Source: CAVXNP01 sp963763305
Lineage (GTDB): Bacteria; Pseudomonadota; Gammaproteobacteria; Xanthomonadales; Rhodanobacteraceae
Length of the DNA stretch: 64,000 nt
Assembly: GCA_963763305.1 (NCBI GenBank)
Contig: CAVXNP010000001.1
Span: forward strand, 1,736,001 to 1,800,000
Direction: 5' to 3'
Shown: piece after piece, positions 1 to 8,780 of the stretch
How positions within the stretch are numbered: the first letter of the stretch is position 1
Layout of the letters: each line of letters opens with the position of its first letter
Position numbers and translations under genes: made by a program
Notes under the pieces: generated by a model
The model's database searches: none
What the model saw: only the letters and a program-made list of their open reading frames with translations
What the model was told of the DNA's origin: nothing

Positions 1-489
1 CACGCCACCGGCGCGAAACGTTACGACGCGGCATGGTGGGCGCAGTTTCTTGCAGCGTTCGACAAGCGAGTGTCGGGCGTACGTTGGGTGCACTTTGTCG
101 CTGCCCACGGAAGTTCGCCGCTGGCCGCTGGCCCGGCACCGTTCTACACCCGCAATCTGCGACGCATGGCTTCGCTGATCGGCGCCACGGACGGCTTCAT
201 CAGCGCCGACTGCGGCGTGATGCACCTGGCCGCCGGCAGTGGCGCGCCCACCCTGGGTCTGTTTCACGCCACCGATCCGGCGAAATACGCGCCTTACGGC
301 GGCCCGAACATGGCACTGGTGACCACCGGCATCACACCCGGCGAGGCTGGCGCGCAGGCGGCGGCATGGTTTCTGCGCAGCGGCCGGCAGGCCAGATTGG
401 AGCGCCTGCCAGGACCAGCGTCGATGGCACCGGCGCAGACTCGGCTGGCAGCCGGAACAGGCGGGCCGAACAGGAGCCGAACCGCGTGA
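1..489 (+). CDS. GT9-family (heptosyltransferase-like) glycosyltransferase, C-terminal part
   Basis: The frame is open from the first base of the window, so the N-terminus lies outside it. About 162 residues remain. They contain the C-terminal half of a glycosyltransferase family 9 fold: a segment around residues 50-80 reading LIGATDGFISADCGVMHLAA, followed by APTLGLFHATDP. This is the typical 'aDs..mHlAaAlg.P.i.lfg.TdP' nucleotide-sugar binding signature of LPS heptosyltransferases. By family it would transfer a sugar (often ADP-heptose) during lipopolysaccharide or glycan assembly on the cytoplasmic side of the inner membrane. The last ~35 residues are low-complexity and could be affected by an indel. 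The acceptor and donor cannot be told from this fragment. Confidence 0.75.
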   Translation, partial: HATGAKRYDAAWWAQFLAAFDKRVSGVRWVHFVAAHGSSPLAAGPAPFYTRNLRRMASLIGATDGFISADCGVMHLAAGSGAPTLGLFHATDPAKYAPYGGPNMALVTTGITPGEAGAQAAAWFLRSGRQARLERLPGPASMAPAQTRLAAGTGGPNRSRTA

Positions 490-756
490 CCATTCGCCGC
501 AGCCCCCTGCGCCGGCTTTTGGGTGTATATCGTGCCTGTCAGCCGCGGACTGGCGGGCGCCCGGGAAAAGGGCATGCGCCCGCGCCCCTGGCGCACTGAG
601 CGGGGGCGCTCTGATGCTCGGGAAGGTCACACGCGACGCCGGTGTCCGCGACAAGGAGCGCATCATTGGCATCTATGCCACGGTGACGCGGCGCTTCCCC
701 GCCCACTGCGGCTCCATGGACGGACGTATTCGCGTTCACTGCCAGGCGTGCTGCCC

Positions 757-1425
757 ATGCGCATACTGATCACCGAAGACGATTCCGCCATTTCGGCCGC
801 GATCGCAGCCTCGCTGGGCAGCCATGCCGTCGACCGGGTCGCTGACGGCGCCCAGGCGGATAGCGCCCTGTGCAACGCCACATACGATCTGCTTATCCTG
901 GATCTGGGCTTGCCTGCCCTCGATGGCGTGCAGGTGTTGCAGCGCTTGCGCCAGCGGGGGTCCGGGCTGCCCGTGCTGGTGATCACCGCGCGCGAAGGGC
1001 TCAGCGAGCGCGTCCGTGTTCTTGATCTCGGTGCCGACGACTATCTGGTCAAGCCTTTCGCCCTGGCCGAGTTCGAGGCCAGGGTGCGGGCATTGCTGCG
1101 ACGCTCGGCCAACCAGGGTGCTCCGGAGCTGCGGATCGGCCAGCTGCGGCTGGACCTGCCGGGCCGCCGGGCCTGGGTTGGCGAGTCCGCGCTTGACCTG
1201 ACAGCGAGAGAATTCGGGCTGCTCGAAGCACTGGCCGTGCGCGCGAACCGGATCACCAACCGCGGCCAGTTGATCGAGGCGCTCTGCAACTGGGACCAGG
1301 AATTGACCGACAACGGCCTCGATATCGCCGTACACCGGTTGCGCCGCAAGCTCCATGCCAGCGGTGCCACCGTACGCACGGTGCGGGGTTTGGGGTACCT
1401 GCTCGAAGAAGACGCCCGTGGCTGA
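757..1425 (+). CDS. OmpR/PhoB-family response regulator
   Basis: The protein has 222 residues. The receiver domain runs from residue 1 to about 115, starting MRILITEDDS, with phospho-acceptor Asp49 in DLLILDLGLP and the conserved Lys in YLVKPF. The winged-helix DNA-binding domain runs from about 125 to 220 (LDLTAREFGLLEAL and VHRLRRKL are diagnostic). The start was placed at the ATG directly before RILITEDD; the longer upstream frame does not look like coding sequence. The gene overlaps the following sensor kinase gene by 8 bases, so the two are translationally coupled. It probably controls the exporter genes downstream (inference from position). Confidence 0.9.
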   Translation: MRILITEDDSAISAAIAASLGSHAVDRVADGAQADSALCNATYDLLILDLGLPALDGVQVLQRLRQRGSGLPVLVITAREGLSERVRVLDLGADDYLVKPFALAEFEARVRALLRRSANQGAPELRIGQLRLDLPGRRAWVGESALDLTAREFGLLEALAVRANRITNRGQLIEALCNWDQELTDNGLDIAVHRLRRKLHASGATVRTVRGLGYLLEEDARG

Positions 1426-2813
1426 GCATTTGCGTCCCGGGCGGTCACCCAGCCTTCGTCGGCGCCTGCTCATGTTCCTGCTGGTGCCGATGCTGGTCCT
1501 GCTGCTGCTTGATGCCGTGGTGACCTATGCGGTTTCGCTGGGCTACTCCAATCGCGTTCATGATGGCGATCTGGTCAGCGACGTGGAGACACTGGCCCAG
1601 ATGTTCCGTTCCAAGAAGCTCAGTGGCGATCTGCCCGAAGAGGCACGCTTTCTGCTGGAGTACGACCCGGACGACCACAACTACTACACGGTGACCAGCC
1701 GCCGTCACGGCTTGCTGAGTGGTAACGGCAAATTCCCTCAGCCGCCCGCGCCGCCGCCGGGTGCCGGGCCCCGCCTTTACGACTCCAGGATCGACGGCGT
1801 GCGGCTTCGCGCCGCATCGATGAGCCTGCCATCGCCTCAGGACCGGTCCGATATCCTCACCGTCACCATTGCCGAAACCTTGCATGACAGGCACCAGCGC
1901 GCCCGCGAGATCCTGTTCCTGACGATCCCGTTGCAAACGCTGTTGATCGTGAGCCTGTTGTCTTTGGTGTGGCTGGGCGTGACCTACGGCCTGCGCATCC
2001 TGCATCCGCTGACCCGCCGGCTGGCCGCCCGCGAGCACGAACTGGGGCCGATCAGCGACATCGACGTGCCGGCCGAGATTCTGCCGCTGACCCACACCAT
2101 CGACGCCTTGTTTGCACGCCTGCGAACCGTGCTTGCCCTGCAGGAGCGCTTCATGGCCGACGCCGCGCACCAGTTGCGCACACCCCTGACCGGGCTTCGC
2201 CTGCACGTGGAGCGCGCGCTGGCGGACCCGCGACCGGAGGTGGTTGACGATGCACTCCACCATATCCACCGGCTGACCCGGCGAACCGCGCGAACCTCCA
2301 AGCAGCTGCTTGCGTTGACCCGTGCGCAAAGCCCCTGGCAGCAACGCGAGAAGCCGACCAGAGTGGACCTTGACCGGCTGATCCCCGATGCCGTGGGCCT
2401 GCGCGTGCACGAGGCGATCCAGAACGGGGTTGATCTGGGCTACCGTGGACCGGGCCAGCCGGCATGGGTGGAGGGCGATGCCAGCAGCCTGCACGAGCTG
2501 CTCGACAACCTCATCGACAACGCCATCAGCTATGCCGGCATCGCGCCGCGCGTGACCGTGAGCGTATCCATGCTCGACGATGGCGGCACCTTGCTGCAGG
2601 TGGAGGACAACGGGCCAGGCGTGCCTGCGGACGCGCTGTCCCGCCTGGGCGAGCGCTTCTTCCGCGTCCCGGGGGTCGCGTGAAGGGGGCACCGGACTGG
2701 GCCTGGCGATCGTCAGGGAGATAGCCGGGCGGCACCGGGCAAGCGTGGTACTGCAAGACGCCGAGCCGGGGCTGCGCATCCTGGTGCGGTTTCCCCCGCT
2801 GAAAAGTTCCTGA
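1418..2813 (+). pseudogene. Sensor histidine kinase, frameshifted near its C-terminus
   Basis: The start is a GTG at 1418 overlapping the response regulator stop. Order of parts: TM1 around residues 17-40, a periplasmic sensor region to about 170, TM2 around 175-195, then HAMP and the HisKA H-box FMADAAHQLRTPLTGL with His251. The HATPase N box (LLDNLIDNAISYA) and DNGPGVP box follow. The frame then stops at 2683 just before the last ATP-binding motif. The missing SREGGTGLGLAIVREIAGRH and the natural C-terminus (ending LKSS at 2813) continue in another frame. Dropping one G from the G5 run at about 2672-2676 restores one continuous kinase. As written the kinase would lack the G2 box; a sequencing error is more likely than a true mutation. 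Confidence 0.85.
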
Positions 2814-2953
2814 AACCCGCGCAGCCCACACTGATGCGATGGTCTACCCTGATGGCTCTCCCTTACCGTTACGGCGGCGCTCCCGGGCCGCGGGTCGCGA
2901 CGCCGACTCGCGCCAGCGACGGGTGACCCCGGGTGCCACGCGCGGGGTTTGCG

Positions 2954-4342
2954 GTGAGATCGATCCGGCCGGCTGTCGCCATGCTTGCCGTCGTCGTGGC
3001 ATCCGTGACGAGCGGCTGTGCCGGGGTGACCGCACCACCGCTGTCGCCGCCGGTCCCCGAGCAGTGGCGTCATCTGACGGCGGACCGTCCGGCCTCTGTC
3101 GACCTGCATGGCTGGTGGCACGCCTTTGGTGACCCGCAACTGGACGCGCTGGTGGATACCGCCCTGCAGAACAACCTGGACGTGGCCCAGGCGCGCGAGC
3201 GTCTCCTGGCCTCCCGCGCGCTGGCTGGCAGCCAACGCGCGCTCTACCTGCCTCACGTGCGCGGCAAGACCGAGGATGCCATCGACCCGGATGCCAGCGC
3301 CTCGTTCTTTGTGGCGGGTTTCGATGCGGTGTGGGAGCTGCCGTTGTTCGGGCGCGGCAAGGCCAGCGCGGAACAGGCCCGGGGCGCGGTTGACGCGGGG
3401 ATGGCCGATCTACAGGCGGCGCGGGTGTCACTGGTCGCCGAGGTCGTCCGGCAGTGGTTGCAGTTGCGCGCGGCCCAGCAGAGTGCGCAGGTCCGGCAGG
3501 CCCTGCGCAAGGCACGCTCCGCCCAGTGGACCCTTGTGCGCGCGCGGCGGCAGCTCCACCTGGCTTCGCCGGTCGACGTCGAACAGGCCAGGGCGGCGCT
3601 GGAGCTGGCCAACGCCGCGGCGGCCGCTGCCGATGCCCAGGCCGATGCTCACGCGCAAAGCCTTGCCGCGTTGCTCGGCCGCCCGGAACCGGATCCGCGC
3701 TGGTTCGACAGCGAACCGGTGCCCGCGTTGCGCTCGTTCGCCCTGAGCAGCACCCCGGCTGACCTGTTGCGGTCGCGCCCGGAAATCGCCCGTGCCCAGG
3801 CCGAGGTGCTTGGTGCGGTGGGTCGGACGCGGATGGCGCGCGCCGATCTGTTTCCCAAGATCGGCATTGGCGGGTCGGTGGTCTGGTCGACCAATCTCAC
3901 CACCCACCGCGAGACCACCGACAACGCCATCGCCTCGGCCGGGCCGATGGTGGAGATTCCCCTGTTCGACTGGGGCCTGCGCGAGGCTGCGCTGGAGGCG
4001 AAGAACCATCAGCTGAAGGCGGCGGTGTTCGCCTACCGTCAGGCGGTGCTCGATGGGGTGGCCGACGTCGAGACTGCGCTGGGCGAACTCGACCAGGCGA
4101 GGCGCCTGGAGGAGCAGGCGAACGCGCGGCGGCGAAGGCGCTTCGGCGCGCGCAGGCGCTCACCGACACGCGCGTGCAGCTGGGACTGGAAAGCCCCGCG
4201 GAGGGCTACGAGCGCGCTCGCGGCCAGTGCCGAGGCGCAACTGGACGTGATCCAGGCACGGGCACGCCACGGACTGGCGCTGGTCCGTCTGTACAAGGCG
4301 CTGGGTGGCGCGCCGTTGCCGGCGAATCAGGATGTGAAGTGA
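2954..4342 (+). CDS. NodT-family RND/ABC efflux outer membrane lipoprotein
   Basis: This is a TolC-like outer membrane factor. The start was put at GTG 2954 because it gives a clean lipoprotein signal (MRSIRPAVAMLAVVVASV) with lipobox TSGC; GTG 2933 is an alternative. Two OEP repeats follow, containing WWHAFGDPQLDALVDTALQN early on and PMVEIPLFDWG in the second repeat. Residues read between about 4130 and 4216 (an Arg-rich stretch) do not fit the family. The same DNA in another frame reads RAQALTDTRVQLGLESPAEG, which does fit. One missing base near 4130 and one extra base near 4216 would explain it. The stop overlaps the permease start (ATGA), so this is an operon with the ABC genes, and the protein should form the outer exit duct of that exporter. 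Confidence 0.85.
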   Translation: MRSIRPAVAMLAVVVASVTSGCAGVTAPPLSPPVPEQWRHLTADRPASVDLHGWWHAFGDPQLDALVDTALQNNLDVAQARERLLASRALAGSQRALYLPHVRGKTEDAIDPDASASFFVAGFDAVWELPLFGRGKASAEQARGAVDAGMADLQAARVSLVAEVVRQWLQLRAAQQSAQVRQALRKARSAQWTLVRARRQLHLASPVDVEQARAALELANAAAAAADAQADAHAQSLAALLGRPEPDPRWFDSEPVPALRSFALSSTPADLLRSRPEIARAQAEVLGAVGRTRMARADLFPKIGIGGSVVWSTNLTTHRETTDNAIASAGPMVEIPLFDWGLREAALEAKNHQLKAAVFAYRQAVLDGVADVETALGELDQARRLEEQANARRRRRFGARRRSPTRACSWDWKAPRRATSALAASAEAQLDVIQARARHGLALVRLYKALGGAPLPANQDVK

Positions 4343-5475
4343 TGGTCGCGCTGGCACGAAAAACCCTGATCCACGAATGGCGCAGGTTTCTCCCGGCGAT
4401 CGTCGCGGTGGGTTTCGCCGGCTTGCTGCAATTGCTGCAGGCGGCACTGGTGCTGGGCATTTTCAGTAGCGCCAGCGTCTACGTCACCGGCTCCTCGGCC
4501 GACGTGTGGGTCGGCTATGCCGGTACGCAGAGCGTCAATCTCGGGCGGCCGATCGACCCGGATCTGGAAATGCTGCTGCGGATGGATCCGGCGGTGACCG
4601 CGGTGGAACCGTTCCTGTGGGTGGACGCGGACTGGCGCGGCGCACACGACACCGGCGGCGAGTCGGTGTTTGTCTCGGGCATCGACCCGCGCCCGGGCGC
4701 CATGATGTTTTCGCGCATCCTGTCCGATCGACAGCGCGCGCTGCTGCAACAGCCCGATGCGGTCATCGTCGACCGTGCCGATATCGACAAGCTCGGCGTG
4801 CGTGTGGGTGACAGCGCGGCCATCAATGGCCGCCGGGTGCGGGTGGTCGGGGTGGCCTCCGGGTTGCGTGCGCTGGGTGGGGTCAACGTGGTCGGCTCCC
4901 TGGCCACGGCCCGCGACCTGAACACCGACCGCGCCGCCGTGGGGCGCCCCACCTATCTGGTGGCCAGGCTGCGCCATCGGCAACAGGCCGACGAGGTGGT
5001 GCGTCGGCTGCGCGGCAAACCCGGGTTTGGTCCCTACGATGCATGGACGGCAGCGCAGTTCTCGCGTCGTTCGGTCGCCTACTGGTTGTTCGACACCGGG
5101 GCCGGAGCCGGCGTGCTGTTTCTGGCCGGGATCGTGTTCCTGGTCGGGGCGATCATCACCAGCCAGACGCTGATGGCCGCGGTGGCCGGCTCGGTCCGCG
5201 AATACGCCACGCTCAACGCGCTGGGGGTCGGCCTCACCAACTTGCGCTGGGTGGTGCTGGAGCAGGCCTTCTGGGTCGGTGCCATCGGGTTGTCGGGGGC
5301 CACCGGCCTGAGCGTGCTGGTGCTGTGGCTGGCGCGCAGCCAGGACGTGCCGGTGGTGCTCAACGTGCCGATCAGTCTGGCCTGCGTGACCCTGGCCATG
5401 GGGCTGGCCGCGGTGTCCGGGCTGGCGGCCATGCGCAGCCTGCGAAAGGCCGATCCGGCGATGCTGCTCCGATGA
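4342..5475 (+). CDS. FtsX/DevC-like ABC transporter permease
   Basis: The protein has 377 residues. An N-terminal membrane segment (FLPAIVAVGFAGLLQLLQAA) is followed by a large periplasmic MacB-PCD-like domain (about residues 45-245). Three more membrane helices near residues 255-280, 310-335 and 345-365 make up the FtsX domain. Conserved features such as GAIITSQTLMAAVAGSVREYATLNALG fit MacB/DevC-type mechanotransmission permeases. It overlaps NodT upstream by one base and the ATPase downstream by four. With the ATPase and HlyD-like protein it matches the DevBCA-type exporter layout; the substrate is unknown. Confidence 0.85.
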   Translation: MVALARKTLIHEWRRFLPAIVAVGFAGLLQLLQAALVLGIFSSASVYVTGSSADVWVGYAGTQSVNLGRPIDPDLEMLLRMDPAVTAVEPFLWVDADWRGAHDTGGESVFVSGIDPRPGAMMFSRILSDRQRALLQQPDAVIVDRADIDKLGVRVGDSAAINGRRVRVVGVASGLRALGGVNVVGSLATARDLNTDRAAVGRPTYLVARLRHRQQADEVVRRLRGKPGFGPYDAWTAAQFSRRSVAYWLFDTGAGAGVLFLAGIVFLVGAIITSQTLMAAVAGSVREYATLNALGVGLTNLRWVVLEQAFWVGAIGLSGATGLSVLVLWLARSQDVPVVLNVPISLACVTLAMGLAAVSGLAAMRSLRKADPAMLLR

Positions 5476-6209
5476 ATTCCGCCGCTTCCACTCCCGCGAT
5501 CGAGGCTGATCACGTCGTCAAGGCGTTCGTGTCCGGACGCGTCCGCACCCAGGTGCTCGATGGCCTGTCGCTGCGCGTGGACCCGGCCCAGCTGACCCTG
5601 ATCTCCGGTCCGTCCGGATGCGGCAAGAGCACGCTGCTGGCCATACTCAGCGGACTGCAGACGGTCGACCGCGGGCAGGTACGCGCGCTGGGAAGCGACC
5701 TCACCCAGCTGGGCAATCGCGCACTGGAGCGGTTTCGCCTGCACCATACCGGCTTCGTCTTCCAGGGCTTCAACCTGTTTCCGGCACTGAGCGCCCTGGA
5801 GCAGGTGGAACTGCCGCTGGACTACCTCGGGATCGGCAAGGCCGAAGCCCGCGCCCGCGCCGCGCAGGCGCTGGATGAAGTGGGCTTGTCCCATCGCACG
5901 CATCTGCGGCCGGCCGAGCTCTCCGGTGGCGAGAAGCAGCGCGTGGCGATCGCTCGTGCCCTGGCCAAGCGCCCGCAACTGCTGTTCGCCGACGAGCCGA
6001 CCAGCGCGCTGGATGCAGCCAACGGGCAGATGATCATCGACATTCTCCATCGCATCGCGCGCAGCCATGGCACGACCGTGCTGTGCGTCAGCCACGATCC
6101 GCGCCTCATTCGCCATGCCGACCGGGTACTGTCGATGGAAGACGGTCGTATCCTCAGTGACCGGCAGATCACCGATGCCGGCGGCATACACCAGGGAGCC
6201 ACGCCGTGA
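5472..6209 (+). CDS. ABC transporter ATP-binding protein (LolD/MacB-type)
   Basis: The protein has 245 residues and all nucleotide-binding motifs: Walker A SGPSGCGKST, a Q-loop GFVFQGFNLFPALS, signature ELSGGEKQRVAIARAL, Walker B LLFADEPTSALD and the switch His in CVSHD. The sequence is of the LolD/MacB/DevA class that pairs with FtsX-like permeases. It overlaps both neighbours (ATGA upstream, GTGA downstream), so translation of the whole export operon is coupled. Confidence 0.93.
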   Translation: MNSAASTPAIEADHVVKAFVSGRVRTQVLDGLSLRVDPAQLTLISGPSGCGKSTLLAILSGLQTVDRGQVRALGSDLTQLGNRALERFRLHHTGFVFQGFNLFPALSALEQVELPLDYLGIGKAEARARAAQALDEVGLSHRTHLRPAELSGGEKQRVAIARALAKRPQLLFADEPTSALDAANGQMIIDILHRIARSHGTTVLCVSHDPRLIRHADRVLSMEDGRILSDRQITDAGGIHQGATP

Positions 6210-7165
6210 TCGCTTTTTCCAACGCGCTGCGCAGGATCACGTTGGTGGCCGCCTTGCTGTCGGCGCTGGCCGGCTGCGGCGGCGACCCGTCCCCGGACCC
6301 CGCGGCGCCCGAGGCGCCCGCGTATGCCGCCGTCGCCCGCGGTCAGGTGGCGGTGGAAGGCGGCCTGCTGCAACTCGGGGCGCCTCGCGAGGGCACCGTT
6401 GCCACCCTTGCCGTACATGAGGGCGAGGCTGTCCATCGCGGCCAGACCCTGGCCACGCTGGACGCCGAGCCGGCACGGCTGCGTGTGCAGATCGCCGAAG
6501 CGCGCCTGAAGCAGGCCGAGGCGGAAGCCCGGCTGTTTGCCGGCAAGCTGGCACTGGCCCAGGTCAAGGCCGGCCGGCTCGCCGCCGCGGCCAAGGCCGG
6601 CGCTGGCGATGGCCAGAGTGCGGATGACGCCCGCGGTGAGGCGCAAGAGCTGGCCGGGCGCCAGGCAGTTGCCGAAGCAGCGGTGGAGGTGGCCCGGCAG
6701 GCGCGGGACAGCGCCCGTTACGAACTGGGCCTGCGCACGCTGCGGGCGCCCATCGATGCGCGGATCACCCATGTCGGCGCCCAACCGGGCGCCAGCGTGT
6801 CGCCGCAATCGGGACCGTTGTTCGTCCTGCTGCCGCAGACGCCCCCGGTGGTGCGTGCCGAGCTCAACGAGTCGTTGGTCGATGCCGTCCGCGTGGGCAT
6901 GCCCGCGACGGTAAGCAGCGACAGCAGCGATCAAAGCTGGCCGGCGCACGTGCTGCGGATCGGCAGCGTGGTCGGGCCGTCCACTTTGGAGGACGACCCG
7001 CAGCAGCGTCTGGACAGCCGTACCGTGAACTGCGTACTGGCCTTCGACTCGCCCGCCGCAGGCGCTGCGCATCGGCCAGCGCGTGCTGGTGCGCTTCGGC
7101 GCGCCGGCGGCCGCGCCGCGAAAGCCTGCCGAAAAGCACTGATGCGAGCCTGTCCACGCGCCTGA
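6206..7165 (+). CDS. HlyD/RND-type periplasmic adaptor (membrane fusion) protein
   Basis: The start is GTG at 6206. The N-terminus is a lipoprotein-type signal (LVAALLSALAGCGG). Next comes the first lipoyl half (REGTVATLAVHEGEAVHRGQ), a coiled-coil hairpin at about residues 90-170, the second lipoyl half (LRAPIDARITHVGAQPGASV) and a beta-barrel. The last ~35 residues as written are out of register. From about 7060 another frame gives PQALRIGQRVLVRFGAPAAA and ends at 7142, which is the expected family ending, so one extra base near 7058 is likely. The protein should link the inner-membrane permease to the NodT-type duct. Confidence 0.85.
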   Translation: MIAFSNALRRITLVAALLSALAGCGGDPSPDPAAPEAPAYAAVARGQVAVEGGLLQLGAPREGTVATLAVHEGEAVHRGQTLATLDAEPARLRVQIAEARLKQAEAEARLFAGKLALAQVKAGRLAAAAKAGAGDGQSADDARGEAQELAGRQAVAEAAVEVARQARDSARYELGLRTLRAPIDARITHVGAQPGASVSPQSGPLFVLLPQTPPVVRAELNESLVDAVRVGMPATVSSDSSDQSWPAHVLRIGSVVGPSTLEDDPQQRLDSRTVNCVLAFDSPAAGAAHRPARAGALRRAGGRAAKACRKALMRACPRA

Positions 7166-7177
7166 CAGGAAACCCAC

Positions 7178-8014
7178 GTGATCCAGCCCACCGATTTCTT
7201 TCTCGAAGGCGACCGCCGCGGCGTGCTGCTGATCCACGGACTCACCGGCACCCCGATGGAAATGCGCCTGCTCGCCAAGGGCCTGAACAGTGCCGGCTTC
7301 ACCGTGTACGGCATGCAGCTGGCGGGGCATTGCGGCTCGGTCGACGACCTGCTCGCCACCGGCTGGCGGGACTGGTACGCCAGCGTCGAGCGCGCCGCCG
7401 ATCGCCTGGCGCAAAGCGTCGATCACCTGTTCGTCGGCGGCTTGTCCATGGGCGCGCTGCTTTCGCTCAAACTGGCGGCCGACCGCCCGCGGCAGGTGGC
7501 GGGCGTCGGCGTCTACGGGGCGACCTTCCGCTATGACGGCTGGAGCATCCCGTGGACCGCGCGCCTGTCCTTCCTGCTGCCGTGGGTGAAACGGCTGGGC
7601 ATGGGTCGCCAGCGCGCGTTCATCGAACAGCCGCCGTACGGCCTGCGCGACGAGCGGCTGCGCGCCCAGGTCAGCGCGGCCATGCGCTCCGGCGACAGCA
7701 CGATCGCGGGCCTGCTTGGCAATCCGTGGCATTCACTGGCCGATCTGTACCAGCTGGCAGCGCGGGTGCGTCGCCAGCTGCCGCAGGTGACGGCCCCCTG
7801 CCTGGTCGCGCATGCCAGCGACGACGATGTCGCCAGCGTCGCCAATGCCGAGCTGGTGCGCCGCAAGGTGAGCGCACCCAGCGAACTGCTGCTGCTGGAC
7901 GACAGCTACCACATGATCACCATCGACAAGCAGCGTCGCGTCCTGATCGACCATTCGGTGCGTTTCTTCGACGGCATCGTGGCCGGGCGGGCGTCCCAAC
8001 GCGCGGCGGCCTGA
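7178..8014 (+). CDS. Alpha/beta hydrolase (Est30-like carboxylesterase/lipase)
   Basis: The protein has 278 residues and a GTG start. An HGLTGTP oxyanion-hole motif lies near residue 20 and the nucleophile elbow GLSMG has Ser90. The acid is likely in the HASDDDVAS segment and the catalytic His in DSYHMITID. It resembles monoacylglycerol lipase/Est30 carboxylesterases (COG1647). It is the first gene of a tight unit with the two EamA proteins and the aminotransferase (2-base gap to the next start), which suggests it hydrolyses an ester, thioester or acyl intermediate of that pathway. The substrate is not predictable. Confidence 0.85.
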   Translation: MIQPTDFFLEGDRRGVLLIHGLTGTPMEMRLLAKGLNSAGFTVYGMQLAGHCGSVDDLLATGWRDWYASVERAADRLAQSVDHLFVGGLSMGALLSLKLAADRPRQVAGVGVYGATFRYDGWSIPWTARLSFLLPWVKRLGMGRQRAFIEQPPYGLRDERLRAQVSAAMRSGDSTIAGLLGNPWHSLADLYQLAARVRRQLPQVTAPCLVAHASDDDVASVANAELVRRKVSAPSELLLLDDSYHMITIDKQRRVLIDHSVRFFDGIVAGRASQRAAA

Positions 8015-8016
8015 TC

Positions 8017-8376
8017 GTGCCGCTGGTGACCATCGCGCTGTGGCTGGCCAACGTGTTGCTGGACACGGGCGGCCAGCTGGCCTTCAAGGCGGCCGCGGGT
8101 GACCCGGCGGCGGGCGATGGCCTGGCGCGCTGGCGGCACATGGCCGCGCGCCCATGGTTGTGGATCGGCGTGGGCTGCTATGTGTTCGAGTTCCTGGTGT
8201 GGATCGCCTTCCTCTCGCTGCTGCCGCTGTCCGAAGGCGTGCTGCTGGGCTCGATCAACATCGTCGCGATCATGGTGGCCGGGCGCGTCCTGTTCGGCGA
8301 AAAGCTCACCCGCCTGCGCGTGGCCGGCATCGTACTGGTGAGCCTGGGCGTGGCGATCGTGGGGGCCGGGGCATGA
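8017..8376 (+). CDS. Small EamA/EmrE-like membrane protein, first of a pair
   Basis: The protein has 119 residues and four predicted transmembrane helices, with a GTG start right after the hydrolase stop. Features include LLDTGGQLAFKAAA in helix 1, the SLLPLSEGVLLGSINIVAIM segment in helix 3 and GEKLTRLRVAGIVLVSLGVA at the end. This is the half-size DMT-superfamily architecture of SMR pumps and the ArnE/ArnF undecaprenyl-phosphate-aminoarabinose flippase. It overlaps the next, paralogous gene by four bases, so a heterodimer is probable. Candidate role: flipping or exporting a lipid-linked or amphipathic product of the locus. Confidence 0.8.
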   Translation: MPLVTIALWLANVLLDTGGQLAFKAAAGDPAAGDGLARWRHMAARPWLWIGVGCYVFEFLVWIAFLSLLPLSEGVLLGSINIVAIMVAGRVLFGEKLTRLRVAGIVLVSLGVAIVGAGA

Positions 8377-8777
8377 GGCGCTTCTACCTGGTGGGCTTCG
8401 CGCTGCTGATGGCGTTCGACACGCTGACCCAGCTCTGCTTCAAGATGGCCGGCAACCATGCGCTGCCGGTGGAGGCGAACCTGGCCTGGCTGCTGCGCGT
8501 GTTCGGGCAGCCGTGGGTGTACGGCTCGGTGCTGGGCTACCTCGGTGCATTCTTCACCTGGATGAGCCTGCTCAAGCACGCCCCGATCGGCCCGGCGTTC
8601 GCCGCCTCGCACCTGGAGGTGGTCAGCGTGATGGCACTGTCCGTCTGGCTGTTCCACGAGCCGCTGACGGCGTCCAAGCTGATCGGCGCGCTGACGATCC
8701 TCGCCGGCATCGTCTGTCTCGGCCTGGCCGAACGCGAGCAGCCGGACCTCCACCGTCCCCCGTCTGTCGCGAGCTGA
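8373..8777 (+). CDS. Small EamA/EmrE-like membrane protein, second of a pair
   Basis: The protein has 134 residues and four hydrophobic helices: MRRFYLVGFALLMAFDTLTQ, PWVYGSVLGYLGAFFTWMSL, AFAASHLEVVSVMALSVWLF and LIGALTILAGIVCLGLAE. The GPAFAASHLEVVSVMALSVW stretch is the conserved third-helix motif of EamA half transporters. It starts inside the stop codon of its paralogue (ATGA), as obligate heterodimeric SMR/ArnEF pairs often do. Only three bases separate it from the aminotransferase gene. Confidence 0.8.
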   Translation: MRRFYLVGFALLMAFDTLTQLCFKMAGNHALPVEANLAWLLRVFGQPWVYGSVLGYLGAFFTWMSLLKHAPIGPAFAASHLEVVSVMALSVWLFHEPLTASKLIGALTILAGIVCLGLAEREQPDLHRPPSVAS

Positions 8778-8780
8778 GTC

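Noticed and set aside
613..771. Small plus-strand ORF (about 52 aa) before the response regulator
   Set aside because: No ribosome site, an Arg/Cys-rich composition typical of shadow frames, and it runs into the regulator start.
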